A stretch of DNA of 64,000 bases from Pyronema omphalodes (lineage: Eukaryota > Ascomycota > Pezizomycetes > Pezizales > Pyronemataceae), in NCBI GenBank assembly GCA_024516155.1, contig JAJJXM010000055.1, positions 62,001-126,000 of the forward strand, written 5' to 3'. This document shows, piece by piece, positions 42,798 through 54,240 of this stretch. Every line of letters begins with the position of its first letter. The first letter of the stretch is position 1. A program made the position numbers and the translations under genes. The notes below the pieces were generated by a model. It saw only the letters and a program-made list of their open reading frames with translations. It was not told where the DNA came from and did no database searches.

Positions 42798-43945
42798 CAG
42801 CCTGGTTGCCCTGTTCGTGTTCGAGAGACCGAACTACCGCAGCATTTCGCGGTTTGGTTGCTCGTAGGACCGTTCAAACAGCCTCCCCGTTGGCTGCCTC
42901 AAGGAATGAAACCCAACACTCTCATTTGTGACGGCGTTGGGTGCTGAGGTGGGCATTGCGAAAGCGATGATCCTCGTCTATCGTGCACTGGCCACGTTTA
43001 GTTGCTCTCCGTTTCCGTCCATACTCACTGCGTGCAGCTTGCACATCGGCATGCCACCACTTTTTTGAGCGAGCGGTGATACGGATCTTTCTAGCATGGG
43101 TGTTTAGCATGTCTACCAGGTGATGAAGAATCCAAACCACCTCTTCCTCGACATCTGCCTCAGAACAGTCATCAGACAGGAGCGGTCTGCGTTCGCTTCG
43201 ATCGCGATAATCTGAAGCCGCTTTCTGCGCTCCGTCTTCACTCTCCAACCATTTTCCCACAGCCCAACCTCTGGTCGGGGCGTCGAAGTCCTCCGGAACT
43301 GTCACCGAATGTACTTTCTGGATCAGCGCCTCATGATCGGACGTTGTAGTGTGGTTCCGGTGTTCGAGGAGCCTCGCAGCCACGTGAGCTTCCAGCTCCA
43401 TTGTCGTTAGGACTAAATCGATCACGCTGTGTCGGATCTGGTCCGTCTGTGTGTGGGTTTCTTTCCCATCACTAACATAGCGAAGAGCGAAAGAGTCCAT
43501 CAGATCTTCCAAGAACTGATGATGGAGTGGTCGCTCTCATAGGGGGTTCCATCTTCTGCTGTAAGCGTTGAAATCACCAGCCAGAATGGTCCCACGTCCT
43601 ATCATCCTGCGCCAGTCCGCATTGCGAGCAGGGCGCACCTCATCTTCAGTTCGTGGAGCGTCATAAACATTTACTATGCGTACTTGGTTATGACCTCTGC
43701 ATGTAACGTCCAGTACCTTGAGGTCACCTTCCCCGGGCGCAGCCTAGTCCTCCCGTGTACGAAGCTGCCACGCCGAATCCTTTCGTATACCCGTCAAGAC
43801 CCTTCCTCCCCAGAGGAACGCATAAGCTGGATGTCGCCAGCCTTGGAAAGTTGGGGGTTCCTGAACGAGAACCCCATCCGCCCCCAGAGCGAGCCCGCTC
43901 TCCATCACCGCCATCAGAGCCTCGCCGCTCTTTCAGCAATTCAGT
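42798..43945 (-). pseudogene. LINE E ORF2: APE-type endonuclease, degraded
   Basis: The N-terminal part is readable in pieces from about 43945 (VQEPPTFQG segment), with a NVYDAPR block near 43670 and an AGDFNAYSRRWNP active-site block near 43580. The C-terminal piece 43512-42922 contains SVIDLVL and TSDHEAL, the SDH motif of APE nucleases, and an IRITARSKKWWHADV linker. Stops and frame changes at about 43542 and 43750 break it. The spacer 42798-42921 joins it to the RT. Confidence 0.78.
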
Positions 43946-44149
43946 TGAATTACAGTAAGGCACTTCAGCATTGTGGGTTGTCCGGCACTTCGGCATCGAC
44001 CATGGCATCTGGGTCAGACGCCGTGGCTACGGGACGGGGGGTTGAATGGGTCGATGTGCTCTCCGTGGCTGAGGATGCAACGGAGCCGTTGGAGTCGGTG
44101 GAGGAGGGGTCTGGATCGGGTTGTGATTCATTTGCCTCGGGGGAGATCA

Positions 44150-45301
44150 GGTCCGACGGGAGGACGTCAGACGGCGCTGTCGAGCCAGGGCGAAGGCTTC
44201 GAGACGCGTGGGGCAGTTGCGTGCATTGGTGTAGTGGTTGCCTTCGGAGATGACGCAGCGGGCAGACTCCTTCGAGTGCTCACACAGGAGTGCCTTAGGG
44301 GTGGAGCATCCCACCACACCTTACATGTGGTCCTCCAAGGCGTGGTGCTGACCACAGAATCGGCATCGAAGAAGCTTAGGAGTTTGGCATTACTCCCGAA
44401 TATGTCCCCACTTCAGGCAGCCGGAGCACTGGCTGTCGGGGCCGTCGTGGTTGAAGAGTTCGACTCGATAGCGAGACGAGCCTAGGTCAGGTCCCTGAGC
44501 AAGAAGCATCTGCGCTGCAGGAGTACCCTTTACAGAGAAGACCGCCGAGGACGACTGGATTTCGCCCTGTTCGAAGCGCTCACGGATACAACGTCTACTG
44601 CCCAACCAACAAGCACCCGGGATGACCACGAGCTGGTCATGGTTGGCTTGTAGCTCAAGTTCAAGTTTTTGCAAACCATTCCTACCTCTCCCCAAGAAGC
44701 GATTGAGGGGGATGGCATGCACCTTCACTTTCACCCATTTGTCCATGGGTCTCACATCTACCACAAAGCGGTCGACCTCGCGGACAGGATGAAGGATTTC
44801 CTTGCGGTAACATAAGATCATCGTGTCCGCTCTCACTGCCGGGTTGGTGGTGGTTGTGATTGTGCCTTTCGCGTTTCTGGAGACACGAGCCAAAAGGTGA
44901 AAATGGGGGACGCCGCGGAGGTCCAGGCACCCGTTAACGGCGGCGGTGAACTCCTGCTCTGGTTTTGAGGAGGGGCGGGCGCCTTCCTGGCGGGTGAAGA
45001 TCATGCGGCGATCATCAGTTGCGAGGTTTTTCTCGGGGGAGGAGAAGTCAACAGGGCGTTGAGAGGCCTCCTTTTGCTTGCGTGAGGGCACGAGTTGCCA
45101 TGCCGGTAGGGGGGGCGGAGGGGGGGAGCTCGGGGGGGTTGTTCCGGAGCTTTGCAGCGTAGGACCGGGCTACAGTGAGCTTGGAGGCGCGCAGGAGGGC
45201 GCGGAGGGAGGGTGTGGGGGCAGCACTGGGCTTGCCGACGACAACGGAGGTGGTTTTGGTTTTCTCTGCTCGAGCAGACTGCTGAGATTCAGCAAGGTGG
45301 G
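44150..45301 (-). pseudogene. LINE E ORF1, C-terminal part
   Basis: Main piece 45091-44390 (233 aa) with the central domain (VDVRPMDKWVKVKVHAIPLNRF) and the first knuckle CSGCLKWGH. The knuckle region continues in other frames to about 44240, followed by a proline- and threonine-rich tail. The upstream piece 45356-45048 reads into the D2 LTR only by chance past 45301. The N-terminus is at 52456-52948. Confidence 0.78.
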
Positions 45302-46442
45302 TGTAACGGCGAACAAGGGAGAGATGGCTGACGGAGAACCTGAGGGCTCTTCTCAATTATTCACTCTTGAGTTCAATGAATATAACCTTATAATAACTTC
45401 AACATTAGAAACTCTTAAGCTGTGTCAAGCATCAACTTAGAGACTTTCTGTGTTTAGAAGTTTAAGGAAATAAACAAAGATTTCAAGGGACAAAGAGATC
45501 CAAAGACGGGAACGAGGACGAGGACGTAAACAAAGATTTCGACAAAGTATTTGAATTTTTAAATAAACAAATAACTGTGTAAGGAGAAAAGAAAAACAAA
45601 ATAAACAAACAAAGAAAAAATCCTCTTATATACAATTTTTCCTCCTTACACGCCGAGACACTATTTGCAGATTTTTTCCCGGAAAATAACTAAGTAAACA
45701 ACGCGGTTGCGGTTGCGCGTTCTAGACGCGCTAACGCGTTCGTACCAAATTAGCGTGTTTGCGTGCACAGCCTCGTCGCGCGCTCTTTAGCGTATCTCGC
45801 GTGCGCGATAGCGTAACTCGCGTGCACGGTAGCGTACTTCGCGTGCGCGCTAGCGTAACCCTAAGCGTAGTCACTGGCGCGCTTCTGTAACCCTAATCGT
45901 GCGCGTGCGTCCGTAACCCTAACCCTAGCTGTGCCCGTACGATCACAAACCTAACCCTAGTTTGTGTGCGTGCGGGTGCAACCCTAACCCTAGTCACGTG
46001 AATCCAGATCAGCTGCGATTGGAAAGATGGTGCAATACTGATAAGGTCACATGACTAGATCTTATCTTATCGATAAGATGATCGTGCCCTAGCCCTAGTC
46101 ACGTGTGCGCACATTAGTGGACCAGTGCGCGTGCATACTGATCTACTACTGATTTGAACACGTGACCGATCTTATCTAATCGGATAAGATGATCGGTAGA
46201 CCGTAGGTATGGAATTTCCGAAAAGCCATCCGAGCTGACCCCTAACCCTGGGGGTAGGTCACGTGACCTTTTTGACAATTTGGGAATTGAGCGTAACCCT
46301 AACCCAGGCGAGTGACGAGTGATGATCGAAGACCGAAGGATAAGAGAAATGAATAAACAAACGAGTGCCGAATAATGAAGCGAACGATAATAGATGAATG
46401 AATGACGAGGAGGGGGAAGGTAATAATTCTCGAGCCGTGACA
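45302..46442 (-). repeat. 3' LTR of D2 (1141 bp)
   Basis: Plus-strand ends TGTAACGGCG and CCGTGACA. Carries the 21-bp tandem repeat, CCCTAA clusters and the GATA and CACGTG palindromes seen in D1. Confidence 0.94.
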
Positions 46443-46481
46443 GGATCCCCTTTCTTGGACTGAGCTCCGGCGAAGTAACTT

Positions 46482-47900
46482 CTAAGATAAGTTGGGGAGG
46501 GGTCCCGGTTTATCGAGGTACTTTTTATGAAAGTCGTCGACGGCTTTACTGTCGGAATGGAGTTCGGCGGGTTCCCAATCGGGCATGTCGTATCCAACCC
46601 ATTTAACCATATACTGGAGATTCTTCCGGTGGATTCGGGAGTCGAGGATAGCTTCGATGAAGTATTCGTCTTCACCGTCGATTTCCACCGGGGGTGGTGG
46701 GTCTGATTGTTGACCGGGGTAGGGGTCATTCGCAGCGGGTTCCAATAGGGAAACATGTTGAACGTTGTGGCATTTCATCGTCGGGGGTAGTTCTAATCGA
46801 TAGGCATAGTGGGATACTTTGGCGATAATCTTGAGGGGTCTGTAACGTTTGTTGTCTAATTTCCGGGAGGGTCGAAGGGTTTTCCAATTGCGGGCATTCA
46901 TCCATACCAGATCTCCGGGCTGATAATTCGGTGACGGGAGTCGATGTTTATCGGCATTCTCTTGATAACGTAGATTAGCTCTATTGATTTCAGTTCGTAA
47001 ATGGTTATGGATTTCAGCGAGGGTTTTCGAAGTTGTGAAGGCCCGTCGATCGTCTACATCGTTCGTAGCTGCTGGGAGTAAATCGAATTGGCAACGGGGG
47101 TCGAATCCTTTATTAGCAAAGAACGGGGAAGTTCCCGTTGTCTCGGATGCTTGGTTATTCGCAGCGAATTCTGCTAATGGTAACCAGTCAGCCCAATCGT
47201 CTTGAAGATAGTTGATGAGGGCTCGGAGGTATTGTTCCATAATAGCGTTCATTCGTTCTGTTTGACCGTCCGTTTGTGGATGGAATGCCGTAGATAATCG
47301 AGGCTCGATCCCTAAACGTCAACAGAGATTCTTCCAAAACAAAGCAGCGAACTGGGGTCCTCGATCAGAGATAATGGTAAGGGGGTGTCCATGCAATCGA
47401 AAGATGTGGGTAATAAACAAAGACGATAATTCCTTTGCGTCGATATCTGTTCGACAGGCAATCAGATGTCGTTCTTTGGTTAATCTGTCCACAACTACCC
47501 AAATTGCATCACACCCATTGGACCATGGTAATCCTGTTACGAAGTCCATTGATATGTCCTGCCAGAGTCTATCTGGAATAGGTAGTGGGCGTAGGATACC
47601 AAACGGGGCATGTCTGGTAGGTTTCGAACGTTGGCAGGTATGACAATTTCGAATATATCTTTCTACGTCTGTCCTCATCTGGGGCCACGTATAGGTTCTT
47701 GAGAGGTATTCTAATGTTTTAGATCTACCTGGGTGTCCAGCCGTAGGAGAGTCGTGGTGTTGTTGCATTAGGTGTAATCGTAGAGGTTCGTAATTCGGGA
47801 CCCATAAACATCCCCGGTAGAGTAAACGGTTATTGTTTACTGTACATTCAGCTAATGTAATGTCTTTACCATAACGAGTGTTATTGTTTAGCATTTCCAT
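46482..47900 (-). pseudogene. D2 Pol: integrase and chromodomain
   Basis: Zinc domain (HHDSPTAGHPGR, CHTCQRSK), core with DFVTGLP and ISDRGPQF, a TGA at 47319-47321, then the Glu of DGQTER in the next piece, a C-terminal domain, and a chromodomain (YFIEAILDS to PDWEPAEL, about 46540-46680). The TGA lies between the second Asp and the Glu. The residues otherwise match the A and B integrases. Confidence 0.88.
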
Positions 47901-49948
47901 AACCTTAATAGGAAATAGGTCTTTATCGTAGGCTTCCGTGAAGAGCTGGGATAAGGTGGGGTTTGTTTGTTGTGGGTCCGGTATTACGGATTGTTGCGAA
48001 TTCGTTATTGTTTGTTGATTACTGGGGGTGACAGCCGCACCGTGACGGATATTCTCTGGCTTAATGATCGTTGTGTGGTTCTCTAGGGAGCGTTCATCCC
48101 CCTCTTTAGGCAGATCTCCAGATCGACGAGCCAGCGCGTCTGGTTTACCGCCTGCGGTACCGGGGCGGTAAACAATCTTAAAATTAAACTAAGACAAGAA
48201 CTGGGACCAACGGGCTTGACGGCGGTTCAAGAGCTTTGTCGAAGTAAAATATTCCAGATTATTTTGATCTGACAGTACTCGAATGGGGTTAATAACAGAT
48301 TGTAATTCGGGACGCCATTCTTCGAAAGCCCGGACAATAGCCATGAGTTCTTTATCGTATATCTCATAATTACATTCGGCGGGGGAATGTTTCTTCGAGA
48401 AGTAAGCAATAGGATGTAAGATTCCTTCGTCATCATACTGAGAAAGGACTCCGGCAGAGACATAATCGGAAGCATCGGTTTCGACAATAACATCTCTGTC
48501 TGGGTCGAAACGAGCCAGAACGGGGGCGGATGTAAATGTCGATTTCAATTCCTCAAAGGCCTGTTGCTGAGGTTCCGACCAGACGAAGGGAACTCCTTAA
48601 CGTGTGAGTAACGTGAGAGGTTGGACTATTTTTGAATAGTTCTTGACGAAACGTGGATAGAAATTTGCAAAACCCAAAAACGCTCTAACATCTTTGAGGT
48701 TTCGGGGAGATTCCCAATCTCGAACTGCAGTAATGTTCTCAGGGTCCATCTTTATTCCTTCTGTACTGATGATGAGTCCTAAGTACTTTAGTTCCTTCTG
48801 ATGGAACTCGCATTTCTCTGGTTTGAGATGTAACCCTGCTTTTTCGAATGCTTCGAGGATCAATTTACATGTTGTTTATGTTCCTCGAGATTATCCGAAT
48901 AGATCAGGGTGTCATCCAAATAGGCAGTACAGAATCGATCAAGGTAAGGTGCCAATACGTCGTTAATGAAGTTCTGAAACGTTGCAGGGGCATTGGTAAG
49001 CCCGACGGGCATAACCAATGATTCGAATAATCCGTACCGGGTACGAAAGGCGGTTTTCCATTCTTCCCCATTTGCCATACGTATTAAATCATACGCTCCC
49101 CTAATGTCGAGCTTAGTGAACCACTTAGCTCTTGAAAGGTTCATTAAGGTATCCTGCATCAGGGGAAGAGGGTAGCGATTCTTGATCGTTCCGGCGTTGA
49201 TTCCACGATAATCGACCACCAAACGAAATGAACCATCGCCTTTCTTTACGAAAAGAATGGGAGCAGCCGCTGGGGATGAAGAGGCACGGATGAAACCTTT
49301 GGTGAGGTTTTCATCTACCTAACGTTTCAATTCCTCCAACTCTGGACGTGATAGGGAGTAAAGGGGGCCGAAGGGAGGCTGAAAACCATCGACGAGTGAT
49401 ACCTTGTGATCCGACGGTCGATGGGGCGGTAACTTATCGGCATTGACTTTTTCGAAGATTCCCAAGTACTGGTGGTATTCGGGTGGTACAATAGTCGTAA
49501 GATCCGGTTCCTCTTTCTCTGGTTGGAGAGCTGTGGTGATTTCATTAAAAGATAAGGAGAGTAACGTAGGCAGTTAGTAATTCATGATGGTCTCCGATTG
49601 TACATTCGACTTCAACGTATTCGGTGATGTCTCCTGATGAAATGGGTCGACCATCAATTACTTCAACCATTTTGGGGTTTTTTAATTGATAACGGGGGAA
49701 GTTGTGTTGGCGTGCGAAGTCTTAGTTCATGAAGGAAATTCCTGTGCATCCGCAGTCTACGAGAGCATGAGTATCAATTTTGGTATTGTGTTCAGTTAGT
49801 GTACATGGCACGACCAAATGATTCCCATCCAATTCGTTTTCTTGTTTACTTGACAAAGAACTAGCGGATACATAAAGGATTTCCTGAGATGAAACGAAAG
49901 ACAAGGCAGGGGCTGGTCCAACAACAGAGCCAACAGGCTGTTGATGGA
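47901..49948 (-). pseudogene. D2 Pol: protease end, RT and RNase H
   Basis: Protease with DCGCTGISF (about 49745-49771). RT pieces 49545-49327, 49222-48860 ([19 protein letters not shown], catalytic YLDD encoded near 48915-48926) and 48863-48597. RNase H piece 48548-48189 ([16 protein letters not shown]). Separated by stops or frameshifts near 49320, 48865 and 48596, and by TAA near 48188. Not functional. Confidence 0.87.
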
Positions 49949-51065
49949 CTACTCTTTTCCCTGGTCGACGTCGGGTTTTGTTGGGATATCCAAAACCTCG
50001 GCGGCGGCTAGGCGAATCTTGCGGGAGTTGTTTGCTGCCAACGTGGAACATTCGTTCTTGAAGTGATCGGCTGATCCACAATAAAGACAGAGTCCCTTAG
50101 CCATTCGTTCATCACGACGGCGTTGGTTCTGAGCCTTTTGGGAAGCTGATAGGTCCATAGGGGCCGATCCGTAATTACCACTATTGGTATTCATTGGGTG
50201 GGACGCCGGGCGAGACGGCGTGGAGCTGGAACGACTGGGGACCGAAGGAACGTGCCGCTTTGTGGTGTTTGAATGAGCTCGAATTCTATAGTCTAGCTTC
50301 ATACAAAGATCCACCAATTTGGTGAAGTTCTGAGGTTCTTCGGCTTGGTGACAAGACTGCTCTGAAGGTCACGAGAGAGCCCACGCTTCAGAGCAGCCTT
50401 TTTTGCGTTTTCATCGTAGTTCAAGATAGCCATTAATCGTTGGAACTCTGCGTAGTACTGGCTAAACTCACGGTTGCCCTGTTGAAGTTTATCCAATTCC
50501 GCAGATGCAGTACCAACTTGATCAGGATCTCCGAAGGCAGCTTCCAGAATTGTAATGAGAGCCTCAACGTCCTTGAGCTTAATCTTATCTGAAAGGCCTA
50601 GGGTTGAATTTGATTCCGAGCATTGCCTTTGAGATATCCATAAGTATAACGTAACTTATGTTGATCATCGGTAAAACGGGAGGAGTCTCAGGCGAGCTTG
50701 GATCTGACCTTCGAGATGAAGTTCAAGAGTTCCTTGCGCTCACCGGAGAACTCAGGTGGGTGAGGTTATTCGATAGGACGGGTATTCGGAAGGGGACCGT
50801 TCTTTGTAAGGGCTTGTAGGAGTCGAACGGAGGCGTTGGCGCTTTCGAGATCCCTCTCCAATTCGGTAATTCGTTGGGCATAGAGGGAGTTGTCCTTTCG
50901 AGCTTCTGTGAGTTCAACTCGGAGGTCGTCTCTAAGTTGACAGTCTCGTTCGTATTCCTTTACGGCGTTGCGGACCAGTTTGATCTTCGTGGGGTCCTGT
51001 TCGACCTCCAACCTTTCGGCTTCGTTGAGGTACAGGGCCACGACGACCTTGTCATTTTGGTCCAT
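49949..51065 (-). pseudogene. D2 Gag
   Basis: ATG 51063-51065 (MDQNDKVVV). Helical N-terminal region, an extra TAA near 50766, the TGA at 50688-50690 shared with D1, capsid segment NREFSQYYAEFQRLMAILN near 50440-50496, and an intact zinc knuckle CLYCGSADHFKNEC near 50047-50090. The reading then overlaps the protease frame. At least three breaks. Confidence 0.85.
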
Positions 51066-51308
51066 TTCGAGGGATTAACGGAGGTGCCAGATGTTGGTTT
51101 CGTCGTTATATTGAATTTGAGTTGCTTTGTATTCGTTTCCGAGTTGTCGAGCAATTTCGATTTCGTCGAGGACGACGGGGTTTTCGAGGGAACGGAAAAT
51201 CGGTAATAGATTGATGAATTCGTAGAACCAGAGGTTGTGAAGCATGTCAAGCTTGTTGTAATCGAGAGTTGACGGTGGAGCCGGCAGGTCTTGATTACAC
51301 AGTTATGT
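51066..51308 (-). other. Leader of D2
   Basis: 243-bp region between LTR and gag. Right after the LTR the minus strand reads ACATAACTGTGTAATC, which is not an evident tRNA 3'-end complement. Confidence 0.6.
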
Positions 51309-52450
51309 TGTAACGGCGAACAAGGGAGAGATAGCTGACGGAGAACCTGAGGGCTCTTCTCAATTATTCACTCTTGAGTTCAATGAATATAACCTTATAA
51401 TAACTTCAACGTTAGAAACTCTTAAGCTGTGTCAAGCATCAACTTAGAGACTTTCTGTGTTTAGAAGTTTAAGGAAATAAACAAAGATTTCAAGGGACAA
51501 AGAGATCCAAAGACGGGAACGAGGACGAGGACGTAAACAAAGATTTCGACAAAGTATTTGAATTTGTAAATAAACAAATAACTGTGTAAGGAGAAAAGAA
51601 AAACAAAATAAACAAACAAAGAAACAATCCTCTTATATACAATTTTTCCTCCTTACACGCCAAGCCACTATTTGCAGATTTTTCCCGAAAAATAACTAAG
51701 TAAACAACGCGGTCGCGGTTGCGTGTTCTAGACGCGCTTACGCGTTCGTACCAAATTAGCGTGTTTGCGTGCACAGCCTCGGCGCGCGCTCGTTAGCGTA
51801 TCTCGTGGGCACGATCGCGTAACTCGCGTGCACAGTAGCGTACTTCGCGTGCGCACTAGCGTAACCCTAAGCGTAGTGACGCGCGCGCTTCTGTAACCCT
51901 AATCGTGCGCGTGCGTCCGTAACCCTAACCCTAGCTGTGCGCGTACGGTCACAAACCTAACCCTAGTTTGTGTACGTGCGGGTGCAACCCTAACCCTAGT
52001 CACGTGAATCCAGATCAGCTGCGATTGGAAAGATGGTGCAATACTGATAAGGTCACATGACTAGATCTTATCTTATGGATAAGATGATCGTGCCCTAGCC
52101 CTAGTCACGTGTGCCCACATTAGTAGACCAGTGCGCGTGCATACTGATCTACTACTGATTAGAACACGTGACCGATCTTATCTAATCGGATAAGATGAGC
52201 GGTAGACCGTAGGTATGGAATTTCCGAAAATGGATCCGAGCTGACCCCTAACCCTGGGGGGGTAGGTCACGTGACCTTTTTGACAATTTGGGAATTGAGC
52301 GTAACCCTAACCCAGGCGAGTGAGGAGTGATAATCGAAGACCGAAGGATAATAGAAATGAATAAACAAACGAGTGCGGAATAATGAAGCGAATGATAATA
52401 GATGAATGAATGACGAGGAGGGGGAAGGTAATAATTCTCGAGCCGTGACA
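51309..52450 (-). repeat. 5' LTR of D2 (1142 bp)
   Basis: Same boundaries and motif set as the 3' LTR. The GATA palindrome is mutated (TTATGGATAA at about 52073). Followed by GTGGG 52451-52455. Confidence 0.94.
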
Positions 52451-52455
52451 GTGGG

Positions 52456-52990
52456 ACTGGCGAGTGGCGGGAGACTGGCTTTGAGTCGCGGGGTTTTCTT
52501 GTGGGCACGAGCACGGGTGGGCTTCCTGGAGACGTAATTGCTCCTCCAGGGCCTTTAGGCGTTCCTGCGCAGCGGCGAGGCGCGCTGTCAGCTTGTCATC
52601 GAAGGACACACTGACTTGAGGTGAGGTTTGAGAGCCCTATGCAGGCGCGGAGCGGAGCTCATTTTGCACGAGTGATCCGAAGGCCGCAACGTTTGCACGT
52701 TTCTTCACGGTGCTGGGGCACGATGAGAGGGGGCTACCCGAGGACCAACCTGATCCTGGGGGCTCCGGAGGGGGCGTCTTTGCTGGGACGCGTGGGGGGG
52801 TGCCGGGTGCAGAGGACCCCAATACGTCGTCTTCGGCGGTGGGGGCAGGTGTGGAGACTCGGGATGAGTTGCTGCCGCCGAACATTCGCGTCGCGGAGGT
52901 GAGACCAAAACGCGGAGGGGGAAGAGGCTCCATGGGAGCCATGGGCATTGGGGGGTGGTTTTCGTCAAGCCGTGAGAATTCTCTCCGACT
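52456..52990 (-). pseudogene. LINE E ORF1, N-terminal part and 5' end
   Basis: Reading 52948-52637 (MPMAPMEPLPPPRF, proline- and serine-rich), then in another frame a heptad-like coiled coil (DKLTARLAAAQERLKALEEQL, 52609-about 52540) up to the D2 insertion. Proline-rich start plus coiled coil matches the ORF1 plan of the other LINEs here. The LINE 5' end lies at about 52990-53040. Confidence 0.72.
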
Positions 52991-53039
52991 TCCCGATTAG
53001 GATAATTAAGCGAAAAATGTGGAGGTTTATTTGCGTTGA

Positions 53040-53223
53040 TGTGGTGTGTTCTTTTGGAAATTCGGGCATTAAGGGTAACCGTAACCCAGGCGATTGACGA
53101 GTGATGAACTATGACCGGGGGATAATAGAAATAAATAAACAAACGAGTGCCGAATAATGAAACGAATGAATATAGGTGAAGCAATCACGAGGAGGGGGAA
53201 GGCAATAATTCTCGAGCCGTGAC
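53040..53223 (-). repeat. D-family LTR fragment
   Basis: Diverged copy of the outer 180 bp of the D LTR (TAACCGTAACCCAGGCG, AATAAACAAACGAGTGCCG, ending CTCGAGCCGTGACA at 53223). Its inner side stops where LINE E begins, so LINE E probably inserted in or beside an older D element. Confidence 0.8.
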
Positions 53224-53433
53224 ATATAGTAGAGCTCGTCTGAAGGAATACGTCCTACCACATTATTTCGAAAACTCATTTGTGATTTTGCTAGTATTGT
53301 GATATGTTGATTACGGATTTTCATTGACACTATAGAATGTTATATCTTTGTTTTATCCATGGGATTGAATATTTCATACAAAGGTATATATCTTTTTGTT
53401 ATTCCCGTGATTGTATTTCTCATGGAAAGTTAT
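53224..53433. other. Spacer, AT-rich
   Basis: No gene seen. It ends with GTTAT (53429-53433), the left target duplication of element B. The same kind of sequence resumes at 59844. Confidence 0.6.
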
Positions 53434-53962
53434 TGTCACGGCACACGGCTGACGAGCCGTTGTGTTGCGTCATCATGTTGTCGTGGTTGTTGATTGATAT
53501 CGTGCCGTTGTCTTGCCGTGTTGTGTTGCCGTTGTGTTGTTGTGTTGTTATGTGTGCCGTGCCTCTGTGACTGAGAGAATGATTGATGATGGATGACGTA
53601 CCATGAGCTGGAGAGCTGTGGCGTCGCAGGTGAATTGATGGAGAACGGAAGCTCATGTAGCGATGATTGTATGACGGCCCAGCAAGAGTGCTGGCCGCCC
53701 CTTTGTACATAAGGAGGCTTGCCTCCCCGTTGTCGAGATTCTCCATCGAACGTCTGGTGTCTTCTCCTGGCTCCTAATATAAGATTTCTTCTCCTAAGTC
53801 CTACGTCACTCTTGTCCTTGTCCCTGTCCCTGTTTAGTGTGCCGTCCGTCTGACGAGCACTTCGGTCCTTGTCCTGCCGTTCCCCGTCCCGGAACCTGCC
53901 TAGTCCCTCTTGCCGGTAGTGTTCAGTGTGTCCCTTGAACGTCCGTTCTCGGTTCCCTGACA
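53434..53962 (+). repeat. 5' LTR of element B (529 bp)
   Basis: TGTCACGGCA...CCCTGACA with GTTGT-type microsatellite near the start and a TATAAG box at 53778-53783. The sequence after it (TTACGTTCGATCG) is not an obvious tRNA primer site, so priming is unresolved. Confidence 0.95.
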
Positions 53963-53997
53963 TTACGTTCGATCGATTAATTATTCAACCGACACGC

Positions 53998-54240
53998 ATG
54001 AACCGCACCGGTTCTGCCTGGACCTACGCACTAAAACAAGCTCTTGAAACGCACACCTTATACGAAACCTTTGGGATCCCCGACAGATTCGCTGGCGCAG
54101 TGCGAAGAACCATCCGACGAGCAGAAAATAACTGCTACCTTGTGGTCCGCTGGCAACTCCAGGACTACACTTATCAGGAGCACATCCGCCGCACCATCAG
54201 ACTCAAGCCAATCCTCAGAGCCCGCCAGAATGCATATTAA
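53998..54240 (+). CDS. Small ORF upstream of and overlapping gag (80 aa), element B
   Basis: Starts at ATG 53998, 35 bases after the LTR, and reads a normal-looking basic protein (aromatic residues spread throughout, many Arg, no low complexity). It ends at TAA 54238-54240, 11 bases past the gag ATG at 54230, in a different frame. It may be a separate small protein, a translational control ORF, or the true N-terminus of Gag cut off by an indel. No family recognised. Element A lacks this region in the window. Confidence 0.5.
   Translation: MNRTGSAWTYALKQALETHTLYETFGIPDRFAGAVRRTIRRAENNCYLVVRWQLQDYTYQEHIRRTIRLKPILRARQNAY

Larger units (their letters stand above)
40314..45301 (-). mobile_element. 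LINE E, 3' portion (ORF2 and most of ORF1)
   Basis: Minus-strand Tad1/I-like LINE, distinct in sequence from LINE F and the G array. Element D2 splits its ORF1: GTGGG at 45297-45301 and 52451-52455 is the target duplication, and the ORF1 start lies at 52456-about 52990. No poly(T) is seen at its left end, so the 3' tail is missing or unrecognised. Confidence 0.88.
45302..52450 (-). mobile_element. Ty3/Gypsy chromovirus element D2, complete but broken
   Basis: 7149 bp between LTRs of 1141 and 1142 bp, flanked by GTGGG duplications (45297-45301, 52451-52455), inserted in LINE E ORF1. Gag, protease, RT, RNase H, integrase and chromodomain are all recognisable on the minus strand but spread over several frames. 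Confidence 0.95.

Noticed and set aside
43684..44485. Plus-strand ORFs (189 and 170 aa) opposite LINE E
   Set aside because: Antisense to the degraded endonuclease and ORF1 of LINE E, with no recognisable domain.
53436..53963. Antisense ORF covering the whole element B LTR (175 aa), with a similar one in 59312-59770
   Set aside because: Its codons follow low-complexity GTTGT-type sequence, the product is dominated by Gln/Asn/Thr/His and Arg/Asp repeats, and the A LTR does not keep it whole.
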